Assembly (NCBI RefSeq): GCF_045866565.1 | Contig: NZ_BAAFZV010000001.1 | Location: 682,001-746,000 of the forward strand | Source of the DNA: Cognatilysobacter claricitrinus | Lineage (GTDB): Bacteria > Pseudomonadota > Gammaproteobacteria > Xanthomonadales > Xanthomonadaceae | Direction of reading: 5' to 3' | DNA: 64,000 nucleotides | Shown here: positions 33,773 through 42,606 of the stretch, one piece after another | Position numbering within the stretch: position 1 is the first letter of the stretch | Layout: every line of letters starts with the position of its first letter | Notes under the pieces: generated by a model | Told to the model about the DNA's origin: nothing | The model's database searches: none | Seen by the model: the letters and a program-made list of their open reading frames with translations, nothing else | Position numbers and translations under genes: made by a program

Positions 33773-34765
33773 ATGTCGCGCTCCTTCCGCCTCGTGTTCG
33801 CCGCGCTCGCCTGCGCCTTCGCCATCGACGCCAGGGCCGACGTCTGCGCCGATGCGTCCACCGCGACCGCCAACGACACGGCCTCGCGCATCGCCCGCAT
33901 CGCTTGCGCCGAACACGATCTCTGGTACGCGCCGTTCATCGACGAGAACGGGCGCCTCGCCAACATGCGCGTTTCCGAAGCGGAGAGCTCGCGACTTCGC
34001 GACGGTGCGACGCCTGCATGGCGGCGCGTGGCGATGTACTGGCAGGGCAGCGGCGTCGCGTGGCCGCCGCAGGGGCTGGCCGGCGATGCCGACTGCAACA
34101 GCATGAATGGCGTCAGCGCGGGCGCCGCGTTGTGCCGGGCCTTCCTGATCGACACGCCGTGGTCGGCGGTGTTCGTGTCGTACGTGATGACGCGTGCGGG
34201 TGTACCCGGTTTCCAGCCATCCGCACGCCACGTGGACTATGTGCGCGACGCGTTCCGACAGGGCGCCACCGGCCCGTATCGCCTCGCCGATCCCGATGCG
34301 GAAGCGCCCGCGACCGGCGACATGGTGTGCTTCGCGCGCGTGTCGCAGGTGTACGGCGTGCAGGGCTTCCGCGACTGGCTGGGACGCTCGTCCGGCGCGT
34401 TGGCGATGCATTGCGACATCGTGGTGTCGACCGCGAACAACCGCGCGCGGCTGGTCGGCGGCAACGTGCTACAGGGCGTGACCATGCGTGTGCTGCCGCT
34501 CAACCGCCTCGGCAAGTTCTGGGCGCTGCCGCATCGCAGCGGCGGCGAAGCCGAATGCGATCCCGGCCTGCCGTCGGCCTGCAATTTCAATCGGCAGGAC
34601 TGGGTGGCGCTGCTCAAGCTCAACCCGTCGGCCAACGTGCCGTTGTCGAGCCCGCTGACGCCCACGCCGACCCGGTGCTGCACGGTGTGCATGCTGCCGA
34701 TGCCGCCCGACATGCGGCGCTGCCCGGTGCCGTCGCCATCACCGACGACGACACCGGCGCCCTGA
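33773..34765 (+). CDS. Exported DUF2272-type protein
   Basis: This is a 330-residue exported protein with a signal peptide ending near AIDARADVC. The central part matches the DUF2272 pattern, with PWSAVFVSYVMTRAGVPGFQPSARHVDYV followed by GDMVCFAR and MHCDIVV; Cys, His and Asp residues in these segments resemble NlpC/P60-like or CHAP-like folds, so a cell-wall hydrolase role is possible but unproven. The tail is rich in Pro, Thr and Cys (CCTVCMLPMPP) and looks disordered. ATG codons at 33761 and 33773 are close together; I used the one that gives the best signal peptide. The gene follows the tRNA and ends one base from the convergent efflux outer-membrane factor. Confidence 0.7.
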   Translation: MSRSFRLVFAALACAFAIDARADVCADASTATANDTASRIARIACAEHDLWYAPFIDENGRLANMRVSEAESSRLRDGATPAWRRVAMYWQGSGVAWPPQGLAGDADCNSMNGVSAGAALCRAFLIDTPWSAVFVSYVMTRAGVPGFQPSARHVDYVRDAFRQGATGPYRLADPDAEAPATGDMVCFARVSQVYGVQGFRDWLGRSSGALAMHCDIVVSTANNRARLVGGNVLQGVTMRVLPLNRLGKFWALPHRSGGEAECDPGLPSACNFNRQDWVALLKLNPSANVPLSSPLTPTPTRCCTVCMLPMPPDMRRCPVPSPSPTTTPAP

Positions 34766-34766
34766 G

Positions 34767-36212
34767 TCAGCGCTGCGCGGTCGACGTATCGCGCGCACTC
34801 GACACCTGCGCCTGGCGCTCCGGCCAGCCCGACGCCAGCGCGCGATACACCGCCACGCCCGACACCGCCGAGCGCGAGCGCGCATCGGCCAGCGCGTCCT
34901 CGGACTGCAGCCGCACGCGGTCGGCGTCCAGCACTTCGAGCAGGCTCGAGGCGCCGGCGCGATAGCGCAGGCGCGCCAGCTCCGCCGCGCGCGTGCTGTC
35001 GGCGGCGGCGCGTGCGAGGCGTTCGGTTTCGACGTTCGCCCGATCGTGGCGCAGCAACGCGGTTTCGGTGTCCTCGAGCGCGAGCAGCACGGCCTGCTGG
35101 TACTGCGCGAGCGCGGCGTCGGCATCGGCATCGGCCGCGCGGATGCGTGCGCGGACGTGGCCGATGTCGAGGAACGACCAGTCGATGCCGAGCGCGACGA
35201 AGCGTGTGCGCGTGCCGGAACCGAACAGGTCGCCCGAGTCGATCGCCTGCGTGCCGAACAGGCCGCCGAGCGTCAGCTTCGGGAACAGGTCGCCGGTGGC
35301 GACGCCGATGCGCGCCGTCGCCGCATGCAAGCGATGCTCGGCCGCGGCGACGTCCGGACGACGACGCACCACCGACGCCGGCGTATCGCCGTCGAGCGAC
35401 GCGTTCACCACCGGAATCGGTGCGGCCGTCGAGAGCACGGCGATCAACGCGTCCGGCGTGCGGCCGGTGAGCACCGCCAGTCGATGCATCGCCGCACCCT
35501 CGTCGGCTTCGAGCGCCGGAATGCGCGACTGCGTCGTCTCGAGCAACGCACGCGAACGCACGAGGTCGAAATCGTTGTCGCGCCCGGCGTCGACGCGCGA
35601 CTGCACCAGTCGCAGCGACTCCTGCTGGTTCGCGGCGTTCTCGCGCGCCACGCGCAGCTGTTCCTGCGTGCCGCGCAGTTCTACGTACGTGCGCACCGCA
35701 TCGCCGATCAGGCTGACCTGCAGCGCATCGAGATCCGCCGCGGTCGCCCACGCATCCGCGCGCTGCGCTTCGATGCCGCGACGGATGCGTCCCGACAGGT
35801 CGATCTCCCAGCTGGCCACCGCCTGCGCCGAATAGCTGCGCAGGTCGGTGCCGTCGCCGCCCTGGTCATGGCTGAGATGCTCGCGCGACGCCTCGCCGTG
35901 CGCGGTCACCGTGGGCAGCAGGTCGAGGCGCGCGCCGCGCAGCAATGCGTTGGCGCGGTCGAAGTGCGCGACCGCCGCCTGCAGGTCGTGGTTGGACGCG
36001 AGCGTGTCGTCGACGATGTGATCGAGCACTGGGTCGTTCAGCCGACGCCAGAACTCGCGCGCGTCGGCGGCATTCGATGGCGTCGTCGCGTCGCCCGCGG
36101 GCGCGCGCACGAAATGCTCCGGCATCGGTGAATCAGGCCGCAAGTAGTCCGGCCCGACGCTGCACGCCGCCAGCAATGCGCTGGCGACGGCGAGTGGCAA
36201 GAGTCTGGTCAC
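34767..36212 (-). CDS. smeX: Outer-membrane efflux lipoprotein of the NodT/OprM family (SmeX-like)
   Basis: This is the outer-membrane channel of a tripartite RND pump. The 481-residue protein has a lipoprotein signal with lipobox LLAAC (Cys17) and the typical SVGPDYLRPD start. Two tandem OEP repeats follow, with FWRRLNDPVLDHIVDDTLASN, RRRPDVAAAEHRL and YRAGASSLLEVLDADR. The GTG start at 36212 overlaps the SDR stop in GTGA, so it is last in the efflux operon. By gene order (oxidoreductase, adaptor, pump, SDR, channel, divergent LysR) it matches SmeX of Stenotrophomonas; the drug profile here is unknown. Confidence 0.88.
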   Translation of the reverse strand: MTRLLPLAVASALLAACSVGPDYLRPDSPMPEHFVRAPAGDATTPSNAADAREFWRRLNDPVLDHIVDDTLASNHDLQAAVAHFDRANALLRGARLDLLPTVTAHGEASREHLSHDQGGDGTDLRSYSAQAVASWEIDLSGRIRRGIEAQRADAWATAADLDALQVSLIGDAVRTYVELRGTQEQLRVARENAANQQESLRLVQSRVDAGRDNDFDLVRSRALLETTQSRIPALEADEGAAMHRLAVLTGRTPDALIAVLSTAAPIPVVNASLDGDTPASVVRRRPDVAAAEHRLHAATARIGVATGDLFPKLTLGGLFGTQAIDSGDLFGSGTRTRFVALGIDWSFLDIGHVRARIRAADADADAALAQYQQAVLLALEDTETALLRHDRANVETERLARAAADSTRAAELARLRYRAGASSLLEVLDADRVRLQSEDALADARSRSAVSGVAVYRALASGWPERQAQVSSARDTSTAQR

Positions 36213-36943
36213 CACGGCAGCACCTCGCCCAGGTGATGGAAGCCGCCGTTCGGGCCGTCCGCGCCCAGCAGCGCCATCTCGACGCTGGTGCGCGCGCCGG
36301 TCTGCACGTCGAGATCGCCCTGCGCGTTCATGTCGGTCTTCACCGAGCCCGGGTGCACGGCGTTGACCTTGATCGCGGTGTCGCGCAGCTCGTGCGCGAG
36401 GTGCACGGTCCATGCGTTGAGCGCGCTCTTCGACGCGTCGTAGGCCGGCATCTTGAAGTCGAAGATCGGCGACGCCGGATCGGTGTGCGAGGTCAGCGAA
36501 CCAAGCAGGCTGGACACGTTGACGATGCGCGCGGCCGGCGCGGCGCGCAGCAGCGGCAGGAAGGCCTGCGTGGTGGCGATGACGCCGAACAGGTTGGTCT
36601 CGAAGGTGTCGCGCCACGTGCGCAACGACTGCTGCGAAGGCGCCAGGCTGAAGTCGTCGATGAACACGCCGGCGTTGTTCACCAGCACATCGAGGCGGCC
36701 GAACTTCTCGGCGACGTCGCGCGCGGCCTTTTCGATGCCGACCTTGCTGGTGACGTCGAGTGCGATCGCTTCGACGGACAGACCTTCAGCCTGGAACGGC
36801 AACGCGGCGGCGATGGCGCGGGTGTGGTCGCGACCCGCAAGCAGAACATGCAGCCCTTCGTTGGCGAGCTGGCGGACGGTCTCGAGGCCGAGGCCACGGG
36901 TGGCGCCGGTGACGAGGGCGATGCGGCGGGAATCGGTGGTCAT
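36209..36943 (-). CDS. smeU2: Short-chain dehydrogenase/reductase in efflux operon (SmeU2-like)
   Basis: This 244-residue Rossmann enzyme has the SDR cofactor motif TGATRGLG (12-19), the NNAG motif in VLVNNAGVF, and the catalytic Tyr and Lys in AYDASKSALN. The catalytic Ser lies in IVNVSSLLGS. Closely related SDRs act on carbonyls, and the family also includes proteins such as CBR-like reductases with an unusually long insert after SHTDP. It lies between the RND pump gene (18-base gap) and the outer-membrane factor (4-base overlap), a position matching SmeU2. Its metabolic substrate and its link to export are unknown; detoxifying electrophilic pump substrates is an inference. Confidence 0.88.
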   Translation of the reverse strand: MTTDSRRIALVTGATRGLGLETVRQLANEGLHVLLAGRDHTRAIAAALPFQAEGLSVEAIALDVTSKVGIEKAARDVAEKFGRLDVLVNNAGVFIDDFSLAPSQQSLRTWRDTFETNLFGVIATTQAFLPLLRAAPAARIVNVSSLLGSLTSHTDPASPIFDFKMPAYDASKSALNAWTVHLAHELRDTAIKVNAVHPGSVKTDMNAQGDLDVQTGARTSVEMALLGADGPNGGFHHLGEVLPW

Positions 36944-36961
36944 GTCGTTGTCCTTGGTGGG

Positions 36962-39900
36962 TCAGGCGGGGAGGAAGTCGTTGTCGCCGTCGACGACGTC
37001 GGCGGCGGATGCGGCACGACGCGTCACCAGCGTTCGCAGGGCGACGTAGAACACGGGCGTGAGGAACAGGCCGAACAGGGTGACGCCGAGCATTCCGGCG
37101 AACACGGTGATGCCGGTGGCGCCGCGCACTTCCGCGCCCGCACCGTGCGAGAGCACCAGCGGCACGGTGCCGGCGATGAAGGCGATCGAGGTCATCACGA
37201 TCGGGCGCAGTCGCAGGCGGCAGGCTTCGAGTGCGGCCTGCACGATCGAACGGCCCTGCATTTCGAGCTCACGAGCGAACTCGACGATCAGGATCGCGTT
37301 CTTGCACGCCAGGCCCATTAGCACCACCAGGCCCACCTGCACGAACACGTTGTTGTCGCCATGCGTGAGCCACACGCCGACCAGCGCGGACAGCAGCGTC
37401 ATCGGCACGATCAGGATCACCGCGAGCGGCAGCGTCCAGCTTTCGTACAACGCCGCGAGCACAAGGAACGCCAGCAGCACCGCGAGGGGGAACACGACGA
37501 GCGCGGCACGGCCCTGGCTCGCCTGCTGGTAGCTCAGGTCGGTCCATTCGATGTCCATGCCCGGCGGCAGCACCTTGGCGGCGATGCCGGCCATCGTGTC
37601 CATCGCCTGCGCCGACGACATCACGCGCGGATCGGCTTCACCGGCGAGGTCGGCGGCCGGATAGCCGTTGTAGCGCAGCACCGGGTCGGGGCCGTAGGTC
37701 TGCTTCACCGTCACCATCGAACCGATCGGCACCATCTCGCCGCGGACGTTGCGGGTACGCAGCTTGGCGATGTCCTCGACGCTGTCGCGGAACGGCGCGT
37801 CGGCCTGCGCGATCACCTGCCAGGTGCGGCCGAACTGGTTGAAGTCGTTGACGTAGGCACTGCCTAAATACGTCTGCAGCGTGTCGAACAGTTCGGTGAG
37901 CGGCACGCCCTGCGCCTTGGCCTTGACCCGGTCGACGTCGGCGTCGAGCTGCGGCACGTTCGCCTGGTAGCTGCTGATCGGGAAGCTCATGCCCGGCGTC
38001 TGCGCGACCGTGCCCTGCATCGCCTGCACCGCGTTCTGCAGCGCACCGAAGCCGGCGCCCGAGCGATCCTCGATGAACAACTGGTAGCCGTTGCCGTTAC
38101 CGAGGCCGAGGATCGGCGGCGGCATCATCGAGAAGGTGAAGCCTTCCTGCAGGCCCGCGATCTTCTGGTTGATCTCGGCATTGATCTCGGCCGCGGAGCG
38201 ATGGCGCTTGCCGAACGGTTCCAGCGAGAGGAACGCGACACCGGTGTTCGGCGTGTTGGTGAACTGCAGCGCGTTGAGGCCGGGGAAGCTGATCGTGTGC
38301 TCGACGCCTTCGGTGTGCGCGGCGATGTCGGTCACCTTGCGCAGCAGCGCGTCGGTGCGCGCGATCGACGCGCCCTCCGGCAGCTTCACGCCGGCGATCA
38401 GGTAGCCCTTGTCCTGCGTCGGAATGAAGCCCGGCGGCACCGCCTTGAACATCAGCCCGGTGGCGAACAGCAGCACCGCATAGACCACGAACACCGCGCC
38501 GCGACGGCCCAGCGCCTTCGACACCGCACCCTGGTAGCGGTGCGAGTTGGTCTGGAACAGGCGGTTGAACGGACGGAACACCCAGCCGAACAGGCGGTCG
38601 ATGATCCGCGTCGGCGCATCCTTGGCCGCGCCGTGCGGCTTGAGCAGGCGCGCGGCGAGCGCCGGCGACAGGGTCAGCGAATTGATCGCGGAGATCACCG
38701 TGGAGATCGCGATCGTCACCGCGAACTGCTTGTAGAACTGGCCAGTGACGCCCGACAGGAACGCCATCGGCACGAACACCGCGCACAGCACCAGCGCGAT
38801 CGCGATGATCGGGCCGGACACTTCCTTCATCGCCTGGTGCGCGGCCGCGAGCGGGCTCAGGCCTTCCTCGATGTTGCGCTCGACGTTCTCGACCACGACG
38901 ATCGCGTCATCGACGACGATGCCGATCGCGAGCACCAGCCCGAACAGGGTGAGCGTATTGATCGAGAAGCCCAACAGGTGCAACGCGGCGAACGTGCCGA
39001 CCACCGACACCGGCACCGCGATCAGCGGAATGATCGACGCACGCCAGGTCTGCAGGAACAGGATCACCACCAGCACCACGAGCGCGATCGCTTCCAGCAG
39101 CGTCGACACCACGGCCTTGATCGAGTCGCGCACGAACACGGTGGTGTCGTAGACCGAGCGGTATTCGATGCCGGCGGGGAAGGTCTTCTGCAGCGTGTCC
39201 ATCTTCGCGATCACCTGGTCGCGGATGTCGAGCGCGTTCGCGCCCGGCGCCTGGAAGATGCCGATGGCGACCGCGTTCTTGCCGTCCAGCTGCGAGCGCA
39301 GGGTGTAGTCGCCCGCGCCGAGTTCGATGCGTGCGACGTCGGCGAGCTTCACTACCTCGCCGTCCTCGCCGTTCTTGAGCACGATGCCGCCGAATTCGTC
39401 AGTGCTCGACAGACGACCGCGCGCGTTGATGAGCGTGAGGAACTCGCTGTTCGGCATCGGTTCCGCGCCGAGCTGGCCGGCCGACACCTGCACGTTCTGC
39501 TCGCGCATCGCGCGCACGGCGTCACCGGCGGTGAGCCCGCGCGCAGCGAGCTTGTCGGGATCGAGCCAGACGCGCATCGCGTAGTCGCCGCCGCCGAAGA
39601 TCTGCGCGTCGCCGACGCCGCGGATCTTGGCGAGCTCGTCCTTGACGTGCAGTCGCGCGTAGTTGCGCAGGTAGAGCGAGTCGTACTTGCCGTCGGGCGA
39701 CACCAGGTGCACCACCATCAGGAACGTCGGCGACTGCTTCTGCGTGGTCACGCCCTGTCGGCGCACGTCCTCGGGCAGCCGCGCGAGCGCCTGGCTCACG
39801 CGGTTCTGCACCTTGACGGCCGCATCGTCGGGATTGGTGCCGGGACGGAACGTCACCGTCATCTGCAGCACACCGTCGGAGCCGGCGACGGACTTGACGT

Positions 39901-40135
39901 ACATCATGTCCTCGACGCCGTTGATCGCTTCCTCGAGCGGCGTGGCGACGGTTTCGGCGATCACTTTCGGGTTCGCGCCCGGATACACGGTGCGCACGAC
40001 GACCGACGGCGGCACGACCTCCGGGTATTCGCCGATGGGCAGCAGCGGAATGGCGATCAGGCCGGCGGCGAAAATGATGATCGACAGCACGGCCGCGAAG
40101 ATCGGGCGGTCGATGAAGAAGCGGGAAAAGTCCAT
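36962..40135 (-). CDS. smeW: RND multidrug efflux pump, HAE1 family (SmeW/MexF-like)
   Basis: This 1057-residue inner-membrane pump uses the proton gradient to expel drugs through the tripartite complex. It starts with the standard MDFSRFFIDRPIFAAVLSI and has twelve membrane helices. The proton-relay Asp pair is visible in GLVLAIGIVVDDAIVVVENVER (helix 4), and LTLSPALAARLL and PPGFIPTQDKGYL are family landmarks. I used the ATG at 40135 because AAGGA is well placed before it; upstream codons in the frame look non-coding. It lies 88 bases downstream of the adaptor gene. MexF, BpeF and SmeW are the closest relatives by context; quinolones and chloramphenicol are typical substrates in those cases. 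Confidence 0.93.
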   Translation of the reverse strand: MDFSRFFIDRPIFAAVLSIIIFAAGLIAIPLLPIGEYPEVVPPSVVVRTVYPGANPKVIAETVATPLEEAINGVEDMMYVKSVAGSDGVLQMTVTFRPGTNPDDAAVKVQNRVSQALARLPEDVRRQGVTTQKQSPTFLMVVHLVSPDGKYDSLYLRNYARLHVKDELAKIRGVGDAQIFGGGDYAMRVWLDPDKLAARGLTAGDAVRAMREQNVQVSAGQLGAEPMPNSEFLTLINARGRLSSTDEFGGIVLKNGEDGEVVKLADVARIELGAGDYTLRSQLDGKNAVAIGIFQAPGANALDIRDQVIAKMDTLQKTFPAGIEYRSVYDTTVFVRDSIKAVVSTLLEAIALVVLVVILFLQTWRASIIPLIAVPVSVVGTFAALHLLGFSINTLTLFGLVLAIGIVVDDAIVVVENVERNIEEGLSPLAAAHQAMKEVSGPIIAIALVLCAVFVPMAFLSGVTGQFYKQFAVTIAISTVISAINSLTLSPALAARLLKPHGAAKDAPTRIIDRLFGWVFRPFNRLFQTNSHRYQGAVSKALGRRGAVFVVYAVLLFATGLMFKAVPPGFIPTQDKGYLIAGVKLPEGASIARTDALLRKVTDIAAHTEGVEHTISFPGLNALQFTNTPNTGVAFLSLEPFGKRHRSAAEINAEINQKIAGLQEGFTFSMMPPPILGLGNGNGYQLFIEDRSGAGFGALQNAVQAMQGTVAQTPGMSFPISSYQANVPQLDADVDRVKAKAQGVPLTELFDTLQTYLGSAYVNDFNQFGRTWQVIAQADAPFRDSVEDIAKLRTRNVRGEMVPIGSMVTVKQTYGPDPVLRYNGYPAADLAGEADPRVMSSAQAMDTMAGIAAKVLPPGMDIEWTDLSYQQASQGRAALVVFPLAVLLAFLVLAALYESWTLPLAVILIVPMTLLSALVGVWLTHGDNNVFVQVGLVVLMGLACKNAILIVEFARELEMQGRSIVQAALEACRLRLRPIVMTSIAFIAGTVPLVLSHGAGAEVRGATGITVFAGMLGVTLFGLFLTPVFYVALRTLVTRRAASAADVVDGDNDFLPA

Positions 40136-40223
40136 GTCGGGGTCCTTGCGGAAATCCGGGCCGAACGGCCCCACGCCTCCACGCATGGCGGAAGCGGGGG
40201 AAATCAACTGCGGTGCGGAACGG

Positions 40224-41396
40224 CTACTTCGCGGCGAGCGCCTGTGTCGGCGGCGATGCGCCCATCGCGACGTTCTTCGGCGCGACCGGCATGCCGGGCA
40301 TGAACACCTTCTGCACGCCGCTCACGATCACGCGGTCGTCGGGTTTCAGACCAGTCGTCACCACACGCAGGCCCTCGACCACGCGACCGAGCGTGACGTC
40401 GCGACGCTCGGCCGTGTTGTGCGCGCCGAGCACGTAGACGTACTTGCGGTCCTGGTCGGTGAGCACGGCCTTGTCGTCGACGAGCATTGCGCTCTGCGCG
40501 GTACCGCCCTGCAACTGCACGCGCGCGAACAGGCCGGGCGTGAACCGGCGATCGGCATTCGTCACCACCGCGCGGGCGCGGATGGTGCCGGTCTGCGGAT
40601 CGACCTGGTTGTCGACGAAATCGAGTCGGCCGTCGTGCGGATAACCGCTCTCGTCCGCGAGCCCGACGTGCACGGCGCTCTGCGCACCGCCGCGGCCGTC
40701 ACGTTCGAGTTGCTTGTAGCGCAGGAAGGCCTGTTCGTCGGCGTCGAAGTAGATGTGCACGGGGTCGACGGAGACGACCGTGGTGAGCAGCGTGCTGTCG
40801 GCCTGCGCAAGGTTGCCGCGGGTGACCATCGCGCGACCGACGCGCCCGGTGATCGGCGCACGCACCTGCGTGTACTGCAGTTCGAGCCGCGCGGTGGCGA
40901 CGGCGGCTTCGGCGGCGCGCACCGAGGCATCGCCCTGCGCACTCTGTGCACGCCGGCTTTCGAACTCCTCGCGCGAGATCGCCTGCGCGGCGACGAGTTC
41001 CTTGGCGCGGCGATCCTGCGACTGCGCCAGCCGCGCTTCGCTGCGCGCGCGGTCGAGATCGGCGAGCGCGCGGTCGAGATTCGCCTTGTAGCGGCGCGGA
41101 TCGATCACGAACAGCAGGTCGCCCTGTCGCACGTCCTGCCCTTCGGCGAACGCGACGCGATCGACGTAGCCACTCACGCGCGGACGCAATTCGACGGTGT
41201 CGACCGCGGTGACGCGCCCGGTGAACTCGTCCCACTGGCCAACGGGTTTGGTCAGCACGCGGGCGACGCTGACTTCGGGTGGCGGCGGCATCGCGGCCGC
41301 GGTTTCCGCGCGACTGTTGCAGCCCGCGGCGGCGAGCAGCGCGGCGGTCGCGACGGCGAGCGCGACGCTACGGGAAAGCATGTGCATTCGGCTCAT
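40224..41396 (-). CDS. smeV: RND efflux periplasmic adaptor (SmeV/MexE-like)
   Basis: This 390-residue membrane-fusion protein links the pump to the outer-membrane channel. The signal peptide carries a lipobox LAAAGC with Cys26, so it is anchored as a lipoprotein. The barrel-sandwich and hairpin parts are visible as VELRPRVSGYVDRVAFAEGQ, VRQGDLLFVIDPRRY and LQYTQVRAPITGRVGRA. The C-terminal membrane-proximal domain includes GLKPDDRVIVSGVQKVFMPG, typical of the MexE branch. Its ATG overlaps the stop of the upstream oxidoreductase gene in ATGA. Everything fits the second gene of a smeU1VWU2X-type operon. Confidence 0.93.
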   Translation of the reverse strand: MSRMHMLSRSVALAVATAALLAAAGCNSRAETAAAMPPPPEVSVARVLTKPVGQWDEFTGRVTAVDTVELRPRVSGYVDRVAFAEGQDVRQGDLLFVIDPRRYKANLDRALADLDRARSEARLAQSQDRRAKELVAAQAISREEFESRRAQSAQGDASVRAAEAAVATARLELQYTQVRAPITGRVGRAMVTRGNLAQADSTLLTTVVSVDPVHIYFDADEQAFLRYKQLERDGRGGAQSAVHVGLADESGYPHDGRLDFVDNQVDPQTGTIRARAVVTNADRRFTPGLFARVQLQGGTAQSAMLVDDKAVLTDQDRKYVYVLGAHNTAERRDVTLGRVVEGLRVVTTGLKPDDRVIVSGVQKVFMPGMPVAPKNVAMGASPPTQALAAK

Positions 41397-42187
41397 GAAG
41401 AGGTGTCCTGCGGAGGAAGGGGAACGGCGAGTGATTCAAGAAGCGCGCGCGCGTCGGCGATATCCGCATCGCGCGGTGGCTGTCGCGGCGGTGGTCGTGG
41501 CGCGTGGTCGAAGTCGATGACCGGCGCGATGCGCACGCCGCGCGGCGCAGTGGCGAGGGCCACCGCCTGTGTCCCGATCGCGCGCACGCGCGGCCACTGC
41601 GGGCAGGCGTGCGCGGCGTTGTTGTCGGTGCAGGCCGGTGCGTCGACATGCAGCATCTGCACGCGCACGCCACCGGGCAGCGCTTCGTCGTGCAGCACGC
41701 GCACCAGCATTCGCAGTGCCGCTGCGGTGACCGAGCGATGGCCGTAGCCCGCCCATGGCCGCGTGCTGCCCGGCCCGCCGACAACGACGTAGCGGGTCGC
41801 CTCGCCGGTCGACTCCAGCCATGGCAGCAGGTGGCGCGCGGCGACGACGTGCGGGATCAGGTCTTCGTCGAGGCGATGGCGCAACGCGTCGACGCCGAGA
41901 TCGAGCACGCGCCCCCGATCCATGCCGCCCTTCATCGCGACGATCACCGCATCGACCGGGCGTCCGAGCTTGCGCAGCTGCACGACCAGCTTGGCCGCGC
42001 CGCGATCGCCGGACACCGATGCACGCAGCAGCGTGAGGTCGGCGGTGGGATGCGCCACCTCGAGCGCCTTCAGGCCGCTGCAGCCACGGGCCACCGCGAT
42101 GACCGGGCGCCCGGCCTCGACCGCCGCGGCGACCACCGCGCGGCCGACCGTTCCGGTCGCGCCCAGCACCAGCACGGCGGCCGTCAT
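41393..42187 (-). CDS. smeU1: NAD(P)-binding oxidoreductase in efflux operon (SmeU1-like position)
   Basis: This 264-residue protein begins with a Rossmann motif, VLVLGATGTVGRAVV, typical of atypical SDR/NmrA-like proteins. A Tyr in PWAGYGHRSVTAAALRML and a Ser-rich segment before it may form the active site, but the classical YxxxK is replaced by YGHRS, so catalysis is uncertain. The C-terminal 30 residues are Pro/Arg-rich. Both ends overlap neighbours in ATGA: upstream the small membrane protein, downstream the adaptor. In Stenotrophomonas the equivalent slot is SmeU1, an SDR. Substrate unknown; the name rests on gene order more than on sequence. Confidence 0.72.
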   Translation of the reverse strand: MTAAVLVLGATGTVGRAVVAAAVEAGRPVIAVARGCSGLKALEVAHPTADLTLLRASVSGDRGAAKLVVQLRKLGRPVDAVIVAMKGGMDRGRVLDLGVDALRHRLDEDLIPHVVAARHLLPWLESTGEATRYVVVGGPGSTRPWAGYGHRSVTAAALRMLVRVLHDEALPGGVRVQMLHVDAPACTDNNAAHACPQWPRVRAIGTQAVALATAPRGVRIAPVIDFDHAPRPPPRQPPRDADIADARALLESLAVPLPPQDTSS

Positions 42188-42453
42188 TGTCCCGCTCCCG
42201 GGATTTTCCAGCCCGTATTCGGGACGACCATCCGCGAGGCGTGGCGGCGCACGACCGGCGCGACCACCGCCGCGGCGGTCACCAGCACCGGCAGCAGCAC
42301 GGCGAAACCGGCCGACCAGGCGAACAGCCACAGCCCTGCATGCGAGCCGCCGGCAACGTGGCGGGCCAGCGTGGCGGCAAGTGTCAGCACCGCCACCGCG
42401 CCGATCAGCAGGAGCGCGGTCAGCAGCATTCGCAGGGGAGTCGTGGCGGTCAT
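42184..42453 (-). CDS. Small two-helix membrane protein at the head of the efflux operon
   Basis: I do not recognise a family with certainty. The 89-residue protein has two clear membrane helices, LLTALLLIGAVAVLTLAATL and WLFAWSAGFAVLLPVLVTAA, joined by a short polar loop, and a basic C-terminal tail (VVRRHASRMVVP). The size and two-helix form resemble DUF2798-type proteins. Its stop overlaps the start of the oxidoreductase gene by four bases, so it is the first gene of the operon and translation of the two is coupled. The Stenotrophomonas operon is not known to begin with such a gene. An accessory role for the pump, comparable to small proteins that bind AcrB, is possible but untested. Confidence 0.65.
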   Translation of the reverse strand: MTATTPLRMLLTALLLIGAVAVLTLAATLARHVAGGSHAGLWLFAWSAGFAVLLPVLVTAAAVVAPVVRRHASRMVVPNTGWKIPGAGQ

Positions 42454-42499
42454 GGCGGACGCCTCGGATCAGGGGCTGCGCAGGCTAGACCCCTCCCCG

Positions 42500-42565
42500 C
42501 GTTTTGATTAGCCACGACTTCGGGGAATGATTATCCCGCGATCGGGACAGTCATCCCGACCGACC
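42500..42565. promoter_or_regulatory. Divergent LysR/efflux control region
   Basis: This part of the 153-base gap between the efflux operon and the LysR gene holds repeated ATCCCG boxes (42533-42538 and 42553-42558) and the dyad TCCCGCGATCGGGA (42534-42547), whose arms TCCCG/CGGGA are spaced by four bases. Such spaced dyads near the divergent starts are typical LysR binding sites. The -10 elements cannot be assigned with confidence. Confidence 0.4.
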
Positions 42566-42606
42566 CGTGCGATCCTGCGTTCCCCGGATCCCGCCAGGAG
42601 CGGCCC

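Noticed and set aside
38201..40303. 700-codon open frame opposite the RND pump gene
   Set aside because: Low-complexity His/Arg/Glu translation with no recognisable motifs; the RND pump on the minus strand is certain.
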